A stretch of DNA of 64,000 bases from Clytia hemisphaerica (taxonomy: Eukaryota > Cnidaria > Hydrozoa > Leptothecata > Clytiidae): NCBI GenBank assembly GCA_902728285.1, contig CACVBU010000614.1, positions 385,098-449,097 on the forward strand, read 5' to 3'. Of the stretch, positions 32,385-42,500 are shown one piece after another. The position numbers and the translations under genes are program-made. The notes under the pieces were generated by a model. The model was given only the letters and a program-made list of their open reading frames with translations. It made no database searches and had not been told where the DNA came from. Every line of letters starts with the position of its first letter. Positions within the stretch are counted from its first letter, which is position 1.

Positions 32385-34440
32385 GGACCTACCTGATGAT
32401 GAAACTTGGATAGCAATAAGGAGAAAAACAATCATTAAGAAAATATAGCGCTTAGCGAAAATGCATTAAATGTAATCATTGATTGTTGATGGGGGGGAGG
32501 GGTTTAGGGAAAAAAGAAATAGAAAGTTCCGGTTGCAAAATTGCAAAAGTTTTATTGACAATTGAAGCATGCTTGATGGTGGCATTGTTATCAATAATTT
32601 TTTTAAGTGAAAAGACAAAGAAATGTATAGTCTAGCAAGCTAGACGACTAATTCATAGTAGAAATAAAGCAAAAAGTAATGAATAACAATTTTAGTCGCC
32701 TAGAAACCTTTGTGCACAAACTCCAAACAAAAGAAAAGTGTCAATATTGCAATTATAATTTTTTCCTGCTCAAAATATTTCATTGAGAAAAAATAGTGTG
32801 GTCGTGTTACAAAAATACAGGCTGTTTGTAGGAAAAAAATAAGATCTAGCTGAAACTTTCTCCAGACCTTCTCTATAGGATGCTTATACCTCAGGAAAAA
32901 TTCCCCTAAAATCCCACTGGTGGAACATCCCTTTTTTGGGACATTTCTATTTTTCCCAGGCAAAATCCCAAGGGCAAAATTTTTTGAAAATTTCAAACTT
33001 ATTTCCAGACAATATCATGTATACCATTCGAAAGCTCTCGAAAAACTATATAGAAGACTTTTAAACGGTTATAGCTGATTTCCTTACCTAACTCGAGATA
33101 TTTCATGCGCAAGTTCCACTTTTCGCCACACTTTGGTCAAAATTGACCATAAATAGCATCTTCTGCGTGAATTATCTTGAGTTAGGTAATGAAATCGGCT
33201 ATACCCGTTTAAAAGTCTTCTATATAGTTTTTCGAGAGCTTTCGAATGGTATACTTGATAATGTCTGAAAATGAGTTTGAAATTTTCAAAAAATTTCGCC
33301 CTTAGGGTTTTGCCTGGGGAAAAAAGAAATGTCCCAAAAAAGGGATGTTCCACCTTTGGGATTTTAGGGGAATTTTTCCTGAGGCATAACCATCCTATAG
33401 AGAAGGTCTGGAGAAAGTTTCAGCTAGATCATATTGTTTTCCCGTAAATTATGCTAAACGACCACACTAAAAAATATGTGTGGATTTGTGTATTGAAAGT
33501 TTTTCATTTGGAGTTGATTTCGTTTTGAGAGTTTGTTGTCGCTTGATAAATTGTTTTCTCGCTACGCAAGTTTCTGCGTAGCTAGCCCCTGTATCTATAA
33601 AGCTGGAACACCGGATTCTTCCAGTCGTTTATACAAACTAAATCCCATATTATTATTATTAGTAGTAGTATTGGTATTATTAGTATTACACCCATTATAA
33701 ACGACTCCAGTCTAAGAAATGTATGGAAAAAGCCCAATTCAAATCTGCAAAAACGGCGATTTCAGGCATTTTCGGCCGGAAAAATCTTTTTCTCAAAAAT
33801 CGGACTCGGCAATGATTTGCATCTTTGAGAAAAATCAGAAGAAACTAATTATAAAATCTCGAGAAAATGCCAAAAAACCTGTATTTCCGGCATATTCGAC
33901 CGGAAAAATTTTTTTCCAAAATCGGGCTCTGTCACATTTTAGGTATTATCATTTTGCATCAGTGTGCAAAATTTCATAGAAATTTCAAGAAATACCGTTT
34001 TTCCGGCGAAATTGGGCTGCACCGGCGATTTTTAAAAAGTTCCGGCTTCAAAACTCAGTTCTATTGACGATTGAATCATGCTTCATGGTGGCCATTGCTA
34101 TTAATAATGTTTTTGTGTGAAAAAACAACGAAATATAAGGAAAAAGTCCCATGAAAATCTGCAAAAATGACGATTTCCGGCATATTTCCGGCATTTTCGA
34201 CCGGAAAAAATTTTTTCTCAACAATCGGACTCGGCCAAGTTTTGGGCATTGCTAATTCGCATCTTTGTGCAAAAAATCAGAAAAAACTAATGAGCCAATC
34301 CTGAGAAAAGCTGGCAACAGACGAACGAACGAACGAACGCACATGGGTTAATTTAAAGGACCTCCACCGGGGTACCCGGAGGTAGGTCCAAAAAGCTTGT
34401 CATATACCAGGTCTCTTGCCCTTAAGGGAGTTAATGTTGA
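32385..34440. repeat. Dispersed repeat family with CCGGCATTTTCGACCGG blocks (interrupted copy)
   Basis: Segments at 32385-32795 and 33719-34440 match 46515-47490, for example TCATTGATTGTTGATGGGG, CCGGAAAAATTTTTTTC, ATCGGACTCGGC and GCATTGTTATC. The TA-flanked element at 32796-33467 interrupts it. It ends with a (GAAC)n run and ACCTCCACCGGGG. Shorter matches occur at 37.5-38.1 and 44.7-45.0 kb. No coding sense; borders uncertain. Confidence 0.65.
32796..33467. mobile_element. TA-flanked palindromic element (arms about 330 bp)
   Basis: GTGTGGTCGTG at the left, CGACCACAC at the right, TA on both sides (32794-32795, 33468-33469). The arms match over about 330 bp with a short loop near 33160. A nearly identical half copy lies at 25500-25868. 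Confidence 0.9.
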
Positions 34441-35318
34441 GTAAATAGGTTTCTTTTGTTGTCGCTGTAAAAAATCTGCATAATTAGCGTGTTGTGACAA
34501 AATTCTTTTGTTTCAAGCCTGATTATGCGCAAACTTTTAGGGCTTAAATATTTTGGGTACACCTCTTCCTATACGAAAAGGTACCTATATCTTCTATATA
34601 TCTAGCAATTCTACTGATATAACCGCATCATGACCGCACCATGGCTTGACAGCAGGTTTTAGGTGCCCCCTAAGAATTCAGGTGACCCCTAAGATTTAGG
34701 TAACCCCTGGTTGCCAAATATTTAAGGTGACCGCTAAGCCAATGACACGTCAAATTTTTTCGAAAATCCTTTTCAAACAATCAAACAAATACAGCAGTTA
34801 GTTTAGCTTATTGCTAAATAGAATAAATGCCCTAAGAAATAAGAGATAAGCTAAGTAAGGTACTGAAGGTTCATGCCAGATTATCAAGGTTTTGTAAGTC
34901 AGGGTGCAAATCCCTAGGCAGACAGATTTTTTATCTAAGTAAATGCAACAGGTTTAAAGAATTTTTACAGATCAGTGCCGTAGGAAGCATTTTTATATTA
35001 GGAGCGGAAGTTAAGAGAATTTTGAAAATTTGAGCTCTAGATTACTCGAAAATGCACTCCAAACATATGACAATTATGACAAATTAAAAAAGAAAAACTT
35101 TGAATTTTGCAAAATAACCATTTTTGAAAAAATAATTAGGGGCATAGCCCCCCCTCGAGTTGCGACGGCACTGCAGATAATTATTATTAGATACCAAATT
35201 GTCAGTTTTTGAGCATTGCTTAGATTAAAATATAAGATGAGAAAGTGCTAACCTTTAACATGGTTGGTCCCCCCCCTAGCCACAGGCTAAAATCAGGTAC
35301 CAATTGCTGCTCGACCTT
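34441..35318. other. No feature seen
   Basis: AT-rich DNA with short CCCCTAAG-type repeats near 34660-34730; nothing else recognised. Confidence 0.4.
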
Positions 35319-35320
35319 TT

Positions 35321-35685
35321 AGCCCCCATTGAGTTTCAGGCCCGAAGGGCTAGAGGTCAATCTCTTTGGTAGGATTTGAAGCCAACAAATCCTATCAAAG
35401 TTGCGGCCTTGAGGGACCCGCCTGGTTTTTACACAAATGACAGATTGAAACTAAAATTTACCGCTTAATTTCGAGCCAACAAATCCTACCAAAGTTGCGG
35501 CCTTGAGTGACCCGCCTGGTTTTTACACAAATGACAGATTGAAACTAAAATTTACCGCTTCATTTCGACGTTCCGTCATCAAAAATACGGCGCATATTTT
35601 AAGGCTTCAATTTTTCTTGCCTGAGAAAGGTTAGAGATTGACCTCTAGCCCTTCGGGCTTGAAACTCAATGTTAGCCCCCCCCCT
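35321..35685. mobile_element. TIR element with internal 102-bp duplication
   Basis: GAGTTTCAGGCCCGAAGGGC near 35331 is inverted near 35652, and AGAGGTCAATCTCT also pairs. Inside, GCCAACAAATCCTA...TTTACCGCTT is tandemly duplicated (35371-35470, 35473-35570). C runs lie at the right border. Confidence 0.7.
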
Positions 35686-35876
35686 CAGGCCAGGGGGAGG
35701 GGAGTTCCAGCCATGAGTACCATAATATGGAAAGCTCGAGCTCGAGAAAATTCATCTTGATTTTACTCGACTTCTGACAGTTTTACAAGAAGCAATTTAA
35801 TATCATTGCGTTAAGAATTTCTTTTGCTATACATTGGTAAAAATATTGCTCCTTATTCTTAAAAACTGAAAAACTT

Positions 35877-35949
35877 GACACCTAGAGGGATCGAACTCGG
35901 AATCCCATACTTATGAGACAGACGCTTTAACCACTTGAGCTAGCCACAC
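35877..35949 (-). pseudogene. tRNA-derived sequence (tRNA-Met-like, CAT loop)
   Basis: On the minus strand the A box (TAGCTCAAGTGG), a CTCATAA anticodon loop and a B box (GAGTTCGATCC) occur in tRNA order and spacing. The acceptor ends do not pair, and the anticodon and T stems have mismatches, so this is a tRNA pseudogene or the head of a tRNA-derived SINE rather than a working tRNA. Confidence 0.55.
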
Positions 35950-36088
35950 TTGGGAGAGTCTGAGGGAAAGCTTGAAGTTATGAGAAAGAAAAAGGAAAGA
36001 AAGAAATAAGAAGAAAATTAGTTCCCGCTTTGATGTTATTATCGAAACAAAAGGATCAGTCACGCCGACATTCCTTTCCACACGTCAG

Positions 36089-36122
36089 CAATCTAGTTTT
36101 TATAAATATAAAAACTAGATTG
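36089..36122. repeat. Perfect 34-bp palindrome
   Basis: CAATCTAGTTTTTATA and its exact complement, separated by AA. It could form a 16-bp hairpin or cruciform. Confidence 0.95.
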
Positions 36123-36212
36123 TAAGGTTGATTCGAAAAAAGAATAGCCGTTTCTTTAGACCACTACGTTTCGAGTAATTTGGCTAAGAACTTTGATGTA
36201 TCCTTACAACGA

Positions 36213-36849
36213 CCTAATAAAATAGATAGACCAGTATCCTATTGAAATGATCCGCGTAAGAATGATAAAAAATTTAATGATTTTTTGCATCATTAAAATG
36301 TCATTCCGCGTGCAAAAACATTTTCTTAAGATTAGCTATTGGTTGATATTGATCACATGACCTAAATTTTGTGAATATGTTCTTCATTTCAAGTCAAACT
36401 TTTAGGCTTAAAAATTAGTAAACATTGTTAAAATTATAACATTTGTATTTGGATAGTGTTAGTGATTTCTATCTTAAGAACGCACCATTAACGCACGTTA
36501 ATTTTCTTAGTTAGAGTCTTTCAAAATTTTTTATGTTTTTAAAGAAAATGCGCTGAAAAGCACAACAGTGTTGTTGAAAAATATTAAAAAATATCTTGTG
36601 AGAAAGATGATTAAAAATGCGATCTGACGTAAGCAAAAAAAATCGAAAATTATGTTTATGGTCAGTAGAAATTCGATATAATTGATTTCACACCATTTAG
36701 AGATGCTTGTAAAAAGTCTAATTTCTTTGTAATATGACTTACGCGGACGGGGGAAAGACGGCAAGATGAAAGAATACAAAATGAATAGAAAACAAAAGAT
36801 TTCTAAGAGCCATTGTATGAAGTTCTTGGTCCATCTATTTTATTAAGTT
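36213..36849. repeat. Dispersed repeat, uninterrupted copy (empty site)
   Basis: About 640 bp closely matching 48240-48693 plus 49265-49442 (for example AGACCAGTATCCTATTGAAA, GAAAATGCGCTGAAAAGC, AAGATGAAAGAATACAAAAT). At GTCAGTAGAAATTCG (about 36661-36675) this copy has no insertion, whereas the other holds a MITE. Confidence 0.85.
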
Positions 36850-36878
36850 GTTGATCCTTATGAACACTTAGAAGCCAG

Positions 36879-37525
36879 AATACGTATATATACGTTTTGA
36901 AAAGGCCATTTTACCGATACACAGTCTTTTGGTCATAGCTCCTGACCACTTGAGATTCAGAGAAAAAAAACTGCTATTTTTTGTAGCTGAGAGAAAGAGC
37001 TTTCCAACGATACCAAATTTGATACCTGAATCGTTTGTCCTGCTGGTCGAGAAATTGCCTTTGAAAGAATAAATTTCCAGAAAAAAATGATGAACTTTTT
37101 GGCCTTTTTCAGTAAAGTTGGCAGCTTTGAAAGGTTAAAACTTTTTAAATCTTTAAAACTGGTCCAAACTGTCCAAAATGACTATTGGTACTAAGAGAAA
37201 GTAGATAAAGGCATTTTAAATGAAAAATGAAAAACAATTGAGTCAATGTTAACCCTTAGGAGGCGAAATACGTACATATACGTTTTGAAAAGGTCATTTT
37301 ACCGATACACAGTCTTTTGGTCATAACTCCTGACCACTTGAGATTCAGAGAAAAAAAAATCTGCTATTTTTTGTAGCTGAGAGAAACTTTCCAACCATAC
37401 CAAAGTTGGTACCTGAATCAGTTGTTCTGGTCGAGAAATTGCCTTTGAAAGAATAAATTTCCAGAAAAAAATGATGAACTTTTTGGCCTTTTTCAAAAAA
37501 GTAAGCGGCTTTGAAAGGTTAATAG
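36879..37525. repeat. Direct tandem duplication, offset 388 bp
   Basis: Copies of about 250 bp start at 36879 and 37267 with AATACGTAYATATACGTTTT, then TTTTACCGATACACAGTCTT, TGCTATTTTTTGTAGCTGAG and AATAAATTTCCAGAAAAAAA. High identity; no coding frame. Confidence 0.85.
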
Positions 37526-37529
37526 CGAT

Positions 37530-38110
37530 TCTTATAGATAAACATGCGTTTTTTGACCCAACAAAATTTTTTTGCAAAAATCTGCTTGAGCCATCTTTTA
37601 CCTACTTTCATGCAAAAAATCAGAAAAAAAAAATGATCCAATATTTCACAATGTCCAAAAAACCCTTTTAGCCATTTTTTGGCCCAAATTTGACCAAAAA
37701 CATTTTTTTCAAAAATTGGGCTCCGTCTACATCTTTGTGCAAATAACCATAAATAATGAAAGAGCCAATCTCGAGAAAAGCTAATGTAATTGATAATGTG
37801 CTTATAAAGAAATATCAAATTTGGCCAGTTTTTCTATAAAAACACGCCAAGCAACCAAAATTCCATGTTCAAACACACATATTCTTCAAAAGTAAGCCCT
37901 CATGACCAAAAAAAACATCTATTTCATAAAAAAATTCAGTAATTTGACTAAGTACATTGATGTATGCTTATTAATAGTGATTCTTATAAATAAACATGCG
38001 TTTTTTGAGCAAACAAAATTTTTTTGCAAAAATCTGCTTATACCATCTTTTACCTATGATGGTACCCTACTTTCATGCAAAAAAATCAGAAAAAATTAAT
38101 ATTCCAATTT
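37530..38110. repeat. Dispersed repeat blocks (TAAACATGCGTTTTTTGA family)
   Basis: ATAAACATGCGTTTTTTGA...CAAAATTTTTTTGCAAAAAT occurs at about 37540, 37990 and (shorter) 38760, each followed by CCATCTTTTACCTA. Another block of the same family flanks the copia insertion. Confidence 0.7.
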
Positions 38111-38159
38111 TTAACAAAGTACAAAAAACCCATTTTCTAGCCGTTTAAGGTAAACATTT

Positions 38160-38370
38160 TATTTAATGGCCCTTGAGGCATTAATGATTAATGAGCATAA
38201 GCCATCTCTTAATACAAAAGACGAGTATAGAAGTAGGGCTTTGGTAATTAAATTTAATTCCCAAAACGCTACGTCTATACTCCCTGAGCGATTTATATAC
38301 TTGTATGTATTTTTTCTAATTGTTCCTTTTATTTTCTGTATCAATTCAATTTTGCTTATTCATTTATAGT
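38160..38370 (+). pseudogene. Penelope-like element, C-terminal (GIY-YIG region) fragment
   Basis: The frame starting near 38160 reads L-E-A-L-M-I-N-E-H-K-P-S-L-N-T-K-D-E-Y-R, then S-R-A-L-V-I. This strongly resembles the end of the GIY-YIG endonuclease domain of Penelope-like retroelements (E-A-L-x-I ... P-S-L-N-x-x-x-E-x-R-S-R-x-L). The RT and most of the endonuclease are absent, as expected from 5' truncation. The frame goes on into a hydrophobic tail that is probably untranslated. A CTGATGA...GAAA motif lies 120 bp downstream. Confidence 0.55.
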
Positions 38371-38476
38371 GTCTTATGTGTATGTAGTGAAGGGATGCGT
38401 TGCATTATTTTGAAATTTACCTTATATAATTTTTAAATCTATATAACTGTTTTTAACTGTTTTTATTCTTTTAGAC

Positions 38477-38502
38477 CTGATGATGGATAAATATATCCGA
38501 AA
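38477..38502 (+). ncRNA. Hammerhead-ribozyme-like core after the Penelope fragment
   Basis: CTGATGA, then TGGATAAATATATCC able to form a GGATA/TATCC stem, then GAAA. This is the order of the conserved hammerhead core, which Penelope-like elements are known to carry. An unpaired T precedes the stem and stems I and III are not obvious, so activity is doubtful. Confidence 0.3.
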
Positions 38503-38954
38503 TATATCATAAAAATAAATATTGATTGTTGTTGGTACCAGTTTATCACAATAATTGATAATGTGCTTATAAAAAAAATATATCGAATTTGGCCACTTTT
38601 TCTACAAAAACACGCCAAGCAACCAAAGTTTCATGTTTAAACACACACATTTTTCAAAAGTAAGCCCTCGTGAGCAGAAAAAAACATCAATCTCATAAAA
38701 AAATTCAGTAATTTGACTAAAAACATTGGTGTATGCTTATTAATAGTGATTCTTCTAGATAAACATGCAGTTTTTGACCCAACAAAATTTTTTTGCAAAA
38801 ATCTGCTGAGCCATCTTTTACCTAAGATCAATGAGGTAATAAGAAATAGATGGAGAATAAATGACTTTTATTTCATTGTACCTAATCATCGGAAGCAAAC
38901 GGCTCCTTGGTTGCAGTGGGAAAAAGTGATTAATTTTGTGTGCACTCATGGGAA

Positions 38955-38959
38955 TATTT
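38955..38959. other. Target-site duplication TATTT, left
   Basis: Matches TATTT at 44158-44162 directly after the other LTR. Confidence 0.9.
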
Positions 38960-39194
38960 TGTTAAATAGGTATTTACCAACCTAGTGATTGCTGATCCTT
39001 GCTTGACCGGATGCAATATAAACCAATATAATAAGTCTTCCCAACAGAAGACTTGATGAACACAATCCAACTTGAACCAACACAAGAATCAATATGAACG
39101 TTTACCATTTACAGATTACACATAAAGCCCCACTGGCTATCATATATTATTGTTTATCACTTTGTATTATTCATCTATAAGGTAGAGATTAACA
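38960..39194 (-). repeat. 3' LTR of the intact copia element
   Basis: 235 bp with TGTTAA...TTAACA ends, read as identical to 43923-44157. Contains a hairpin, AAGTCTTC/GAAGACTT with a 6-base loop (39033-39054), and TATA-like AT stretches beside it that may act as promoter or poly(A) signal. Confidence 0.95.
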
Positions 39195-39211
39195 ATCTCC
39201 CCTTTCTTTGT
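39195..39211 (-). other. Polypurine tract of the intact copia element
   Basis: On the minus strand AAAGAAAGGGGAGAT abuts the TGTTAA start of the 3' LTR; this is the expected plus-strand primer. Confidence 0.85.
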
Positions 39212-39404
39212 CTTTTTGTATTTTTGACAAAGTCATATTCAACCAACAAAATCAATTTCGTTCCCATCCCTGGTGACCCCCTGCAAAGTGCAGGTTCTAC
39301 CGTGTCTTGGCAGGATAGTTGAACGACAAAGTTTTCAATATATACATTATATACATCTTTGAACATTTACCATTTCGTTTCGTTTCTTCTCTTCATATCT
39401 CTTC

Positions 39405-39435
<31 letters not shown>

Positions 39436-39507
39436 CATTTTTGTTGGTTGTTTTTCATAAAAGAAGAGAATAGTATATACATCATTATTAACAGGTAAAT
39501 TTTTACA

Positions 39508-42500
39508 TTAAAGCTGATTCGTTGTCAACACATTGACAATCGAAGAGGTATTAGCACCCTTCTTCGTTAAGCAATCAGCTAATTGAGATTTTGAGGGAAC
39601 CCAAACAAGTTTTGAAATCTCATTATTTTGCAACATTTCACGAATGATTGCAACGTCAACTCGTAGTCTTTTATCAGACAACGACGTTGTTGAATTAGCA
39701 GCATTATACAGTGATTGACTGTCAATATAACACTCAATTCTACAACCTTCAGTTCCCAAAACCTCATTGAGAATGCTTTGGAGCCAATAGCACGATTCAG
39801 CTGCTTCTACAAGTGCCAGCATTTCAGCTGCAAGAGTGCTCTTTACCACTCTTTTGATCCTCTTTGACTGCCAAGCAATTGGTGACAGTTTCTTTGAGAT
39901 ATCGTCTGATAGCAGTATGATATAGCCTCCTTGTGATCCTCCATCATTAAGGTTGGCATAGGATGCATCAGAATGCACAACAAATTTTAGGTGATTGATG
40001 TCTTTCAATGGTGGGAGCTTGATCATGACATCATTTTGCAATTTCTTCAACACTTTATTAGCATCTAGGATGTCGGCTACAGTAGCATTCTTCATCTTTG
40101 ATGCAAGTTCACAGCAATCAAACAAAATATCTGGTCTGGTTTGCGTAGCAGCCCAATTCATCTGACCAACCAGCATACGTAGCTGCTTTGTTTCACCACT
40201 TCCTAGTGGTAGATTCCTTTGGGTTTTTCTCTCTTTGCTGACAGGAATAGGCTTTATTGATTGACAGTATCGTGTTTGTTCAATTTGGATTCCATTCTTT
40301 GTCTGTGTGATATTGAGTCCAAGATACTTGAACGAACCAGTTTCTTCTGTTCCAATCTCGAACGTTTGTTTGAATGGTTGGATAACTTTCTGCACAAAAT
40401 CCATGGTGCCACCCCAGAAGAAATCGTCTACATGAATGACAATTATCCCTTGTAGACTTCCATTTTTGTGAGAGTAGAATAATCCTGCATCGTGTTTGCA
40501 ACATCGAGCCCCAAGTGAGGCCAAAACCTCTTTGACACGAAGGTACCATGCTCTTGGTGCATCTGATAGTCCATACACACAAACATTCAGTTTCCAGATG
40601 TTTTTGTTTTCAACTTCTGGTGGGGGCTTAATGAACACATCCCTATCGATTTGTTTGCCTTGGAGAAAGGCTGCACGAACATCGATGCTGTTACATTTCC
40701 ATCCATTTGTCATCATCAAGGTTGAAGCAAGTCTCAAAGCTTCTTTACTACAGGTTGGTGAATTGACTTGAAACGAGCTGTCTTCTTCAAACCCTCTTGC
40801 CACTAATCTAGATTTGATTGATTTCTTTCCATCAATAAACTTTTCAGTGAACACCCATCTTGTTGACACACACTTTTGTCCAGCATCGGGAACTTCTTGG
40901 TAAACGTTGTTTCTTCTCCAATTTGCCAGCTCTTTTTCTTTAGATTCGTTCAGCAAAACTGGGTCAACATCCATTCCGTTGACAGAGTAAAAGACGGTTT
41001 CAGCTTCTTGGGAATCCTCAATTATTGCACCATTTATGCCATTAGCCTCCTCATCACTTGATTCATTTGGATGCCATTCTTGAACACTGTTCTTCCAATC
41101 AATGCACTCGACTGTATTGTCTTCATTTTTAATATTGAGCCAATGTTTGTATTTTCCATTTGCTTTACCAGCCCGAGAAATGACTTCTACAGTTTTCCAA
41201 TTGGTATCATCCCTTGGAAGATATTTAACTTTTTGTTTTGGTTTCGGTAGTGTGACATTTTTCTGTACCACACTATCTTGCATTTGTCCAGCTACTGATC
41301 TAGCGATACCATTCTCTTCAGTTTGTTGCTCAACATTGTTTGTCGGTGTTATTTCTTGTGTGTCATCATCATCGGAATCGCTGTCCACACCTTGAGGGAG
41401 CTGTCTAGGAGTTGATGGTGCATCTGGATTTGGTACATCCTCCTGATTTCTTGGTGGGTTGTATTGAACTTCTGACTTCTCGAGCATGAGTCGGCAAGGG
41501 TGTACACGCACATACACACTTCCATGTTTAACCAACACCTGTTGACCATCTTGCCCAATTACTGTACCCGGACCTTTCCATTTTGGATCATTTTTCCTTT
41601 TGTAATACACAGAGTCCTGAGTGACATATTTCACATCCACAGAACTTCCAACATTGTGTCGCAGAGCTCTTCGAATCTTCTCTGATGCTTCAGAAGCTAC
41701 AAAGGCCTTTCTTGCTGAGTGCATGGCGTTTAAGTTGTCACGTACGACTTCACTTGTTGTCTTTCCTTCAAGCGCAGGTAGTTTGTCGGTAAGTACTGAT
41801 GGGAAATTCGGATTTCTACCAAAAACAAGCTGATTAGGACTGAAACCATGGATATTGTGTAATGCATTCTTTGCGCTAACTGCCCACGATAATGCGATTC
41901 GTAATTCACAATCTACATCCCTCACAATCTTGGTAACATTCTCTCCAATGATTCCATTATGTCGCTCAACCAATCCATTGCTCCATGGGCTTTCAGCAGC
42001 TGTAGTCTTGATTTTGATATTGAGATTTTCACAAAAATCTTGGAACTCTTGATTGTCGAACTCACCCCCATTGTCAACAAGAAACTTATTTGGGTAACCA
42101 AAAATCTTTATCCAGATGTCAAATAACTGTCCAACGATAACTTCTTTCTTCTTGCTCTTGATGACCGATGATGCACTGTACCGAGTTGCATGATCAACTA
42201 GATGCAAAAACCATGTTTTAGAGGATCCTTCTTTCCACTCCTTCAAGTCCATAGCAACAGTTTCGTTTAAGTGATGTGCCATCGACAAACCAACAACAGG
42301 TCTTTGGGGTGTCTTTTTGTACACTTGACATATCTTGCAAGACTCGCACACCTTTTTCAGAACGTCAATATTTTCTTGATCATCAACGCCAGCATCTTTC
42401 AAAAGACTTTTGATTCGGTGATAGGGCGCATGACTAAACTGTCTGTGTAGTTTTTGCATCATTCCTTTCTTCTCTTCTACTGAGTTTGTAGAACCAAATA

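Noticed and set aside
35877..35949. Functional tRNA-Met gene
   Set aside because: The acceptor stem does not pair, and the anticodon and T stems hold several mismatches.
39412..39432. T run as the copia polypurine tract (A run in sense)
   Set aside because: It lies about 220 bp from the LTR; the real tract abuts the LTR at 39195-39211. It is probably a simple A tract in the 3' untranslated part.
40261..41685. Several plus-strand frames within 39.5-43.9 kb
   Set aside because: All are shadows of the minus-strand copia polyprotein.
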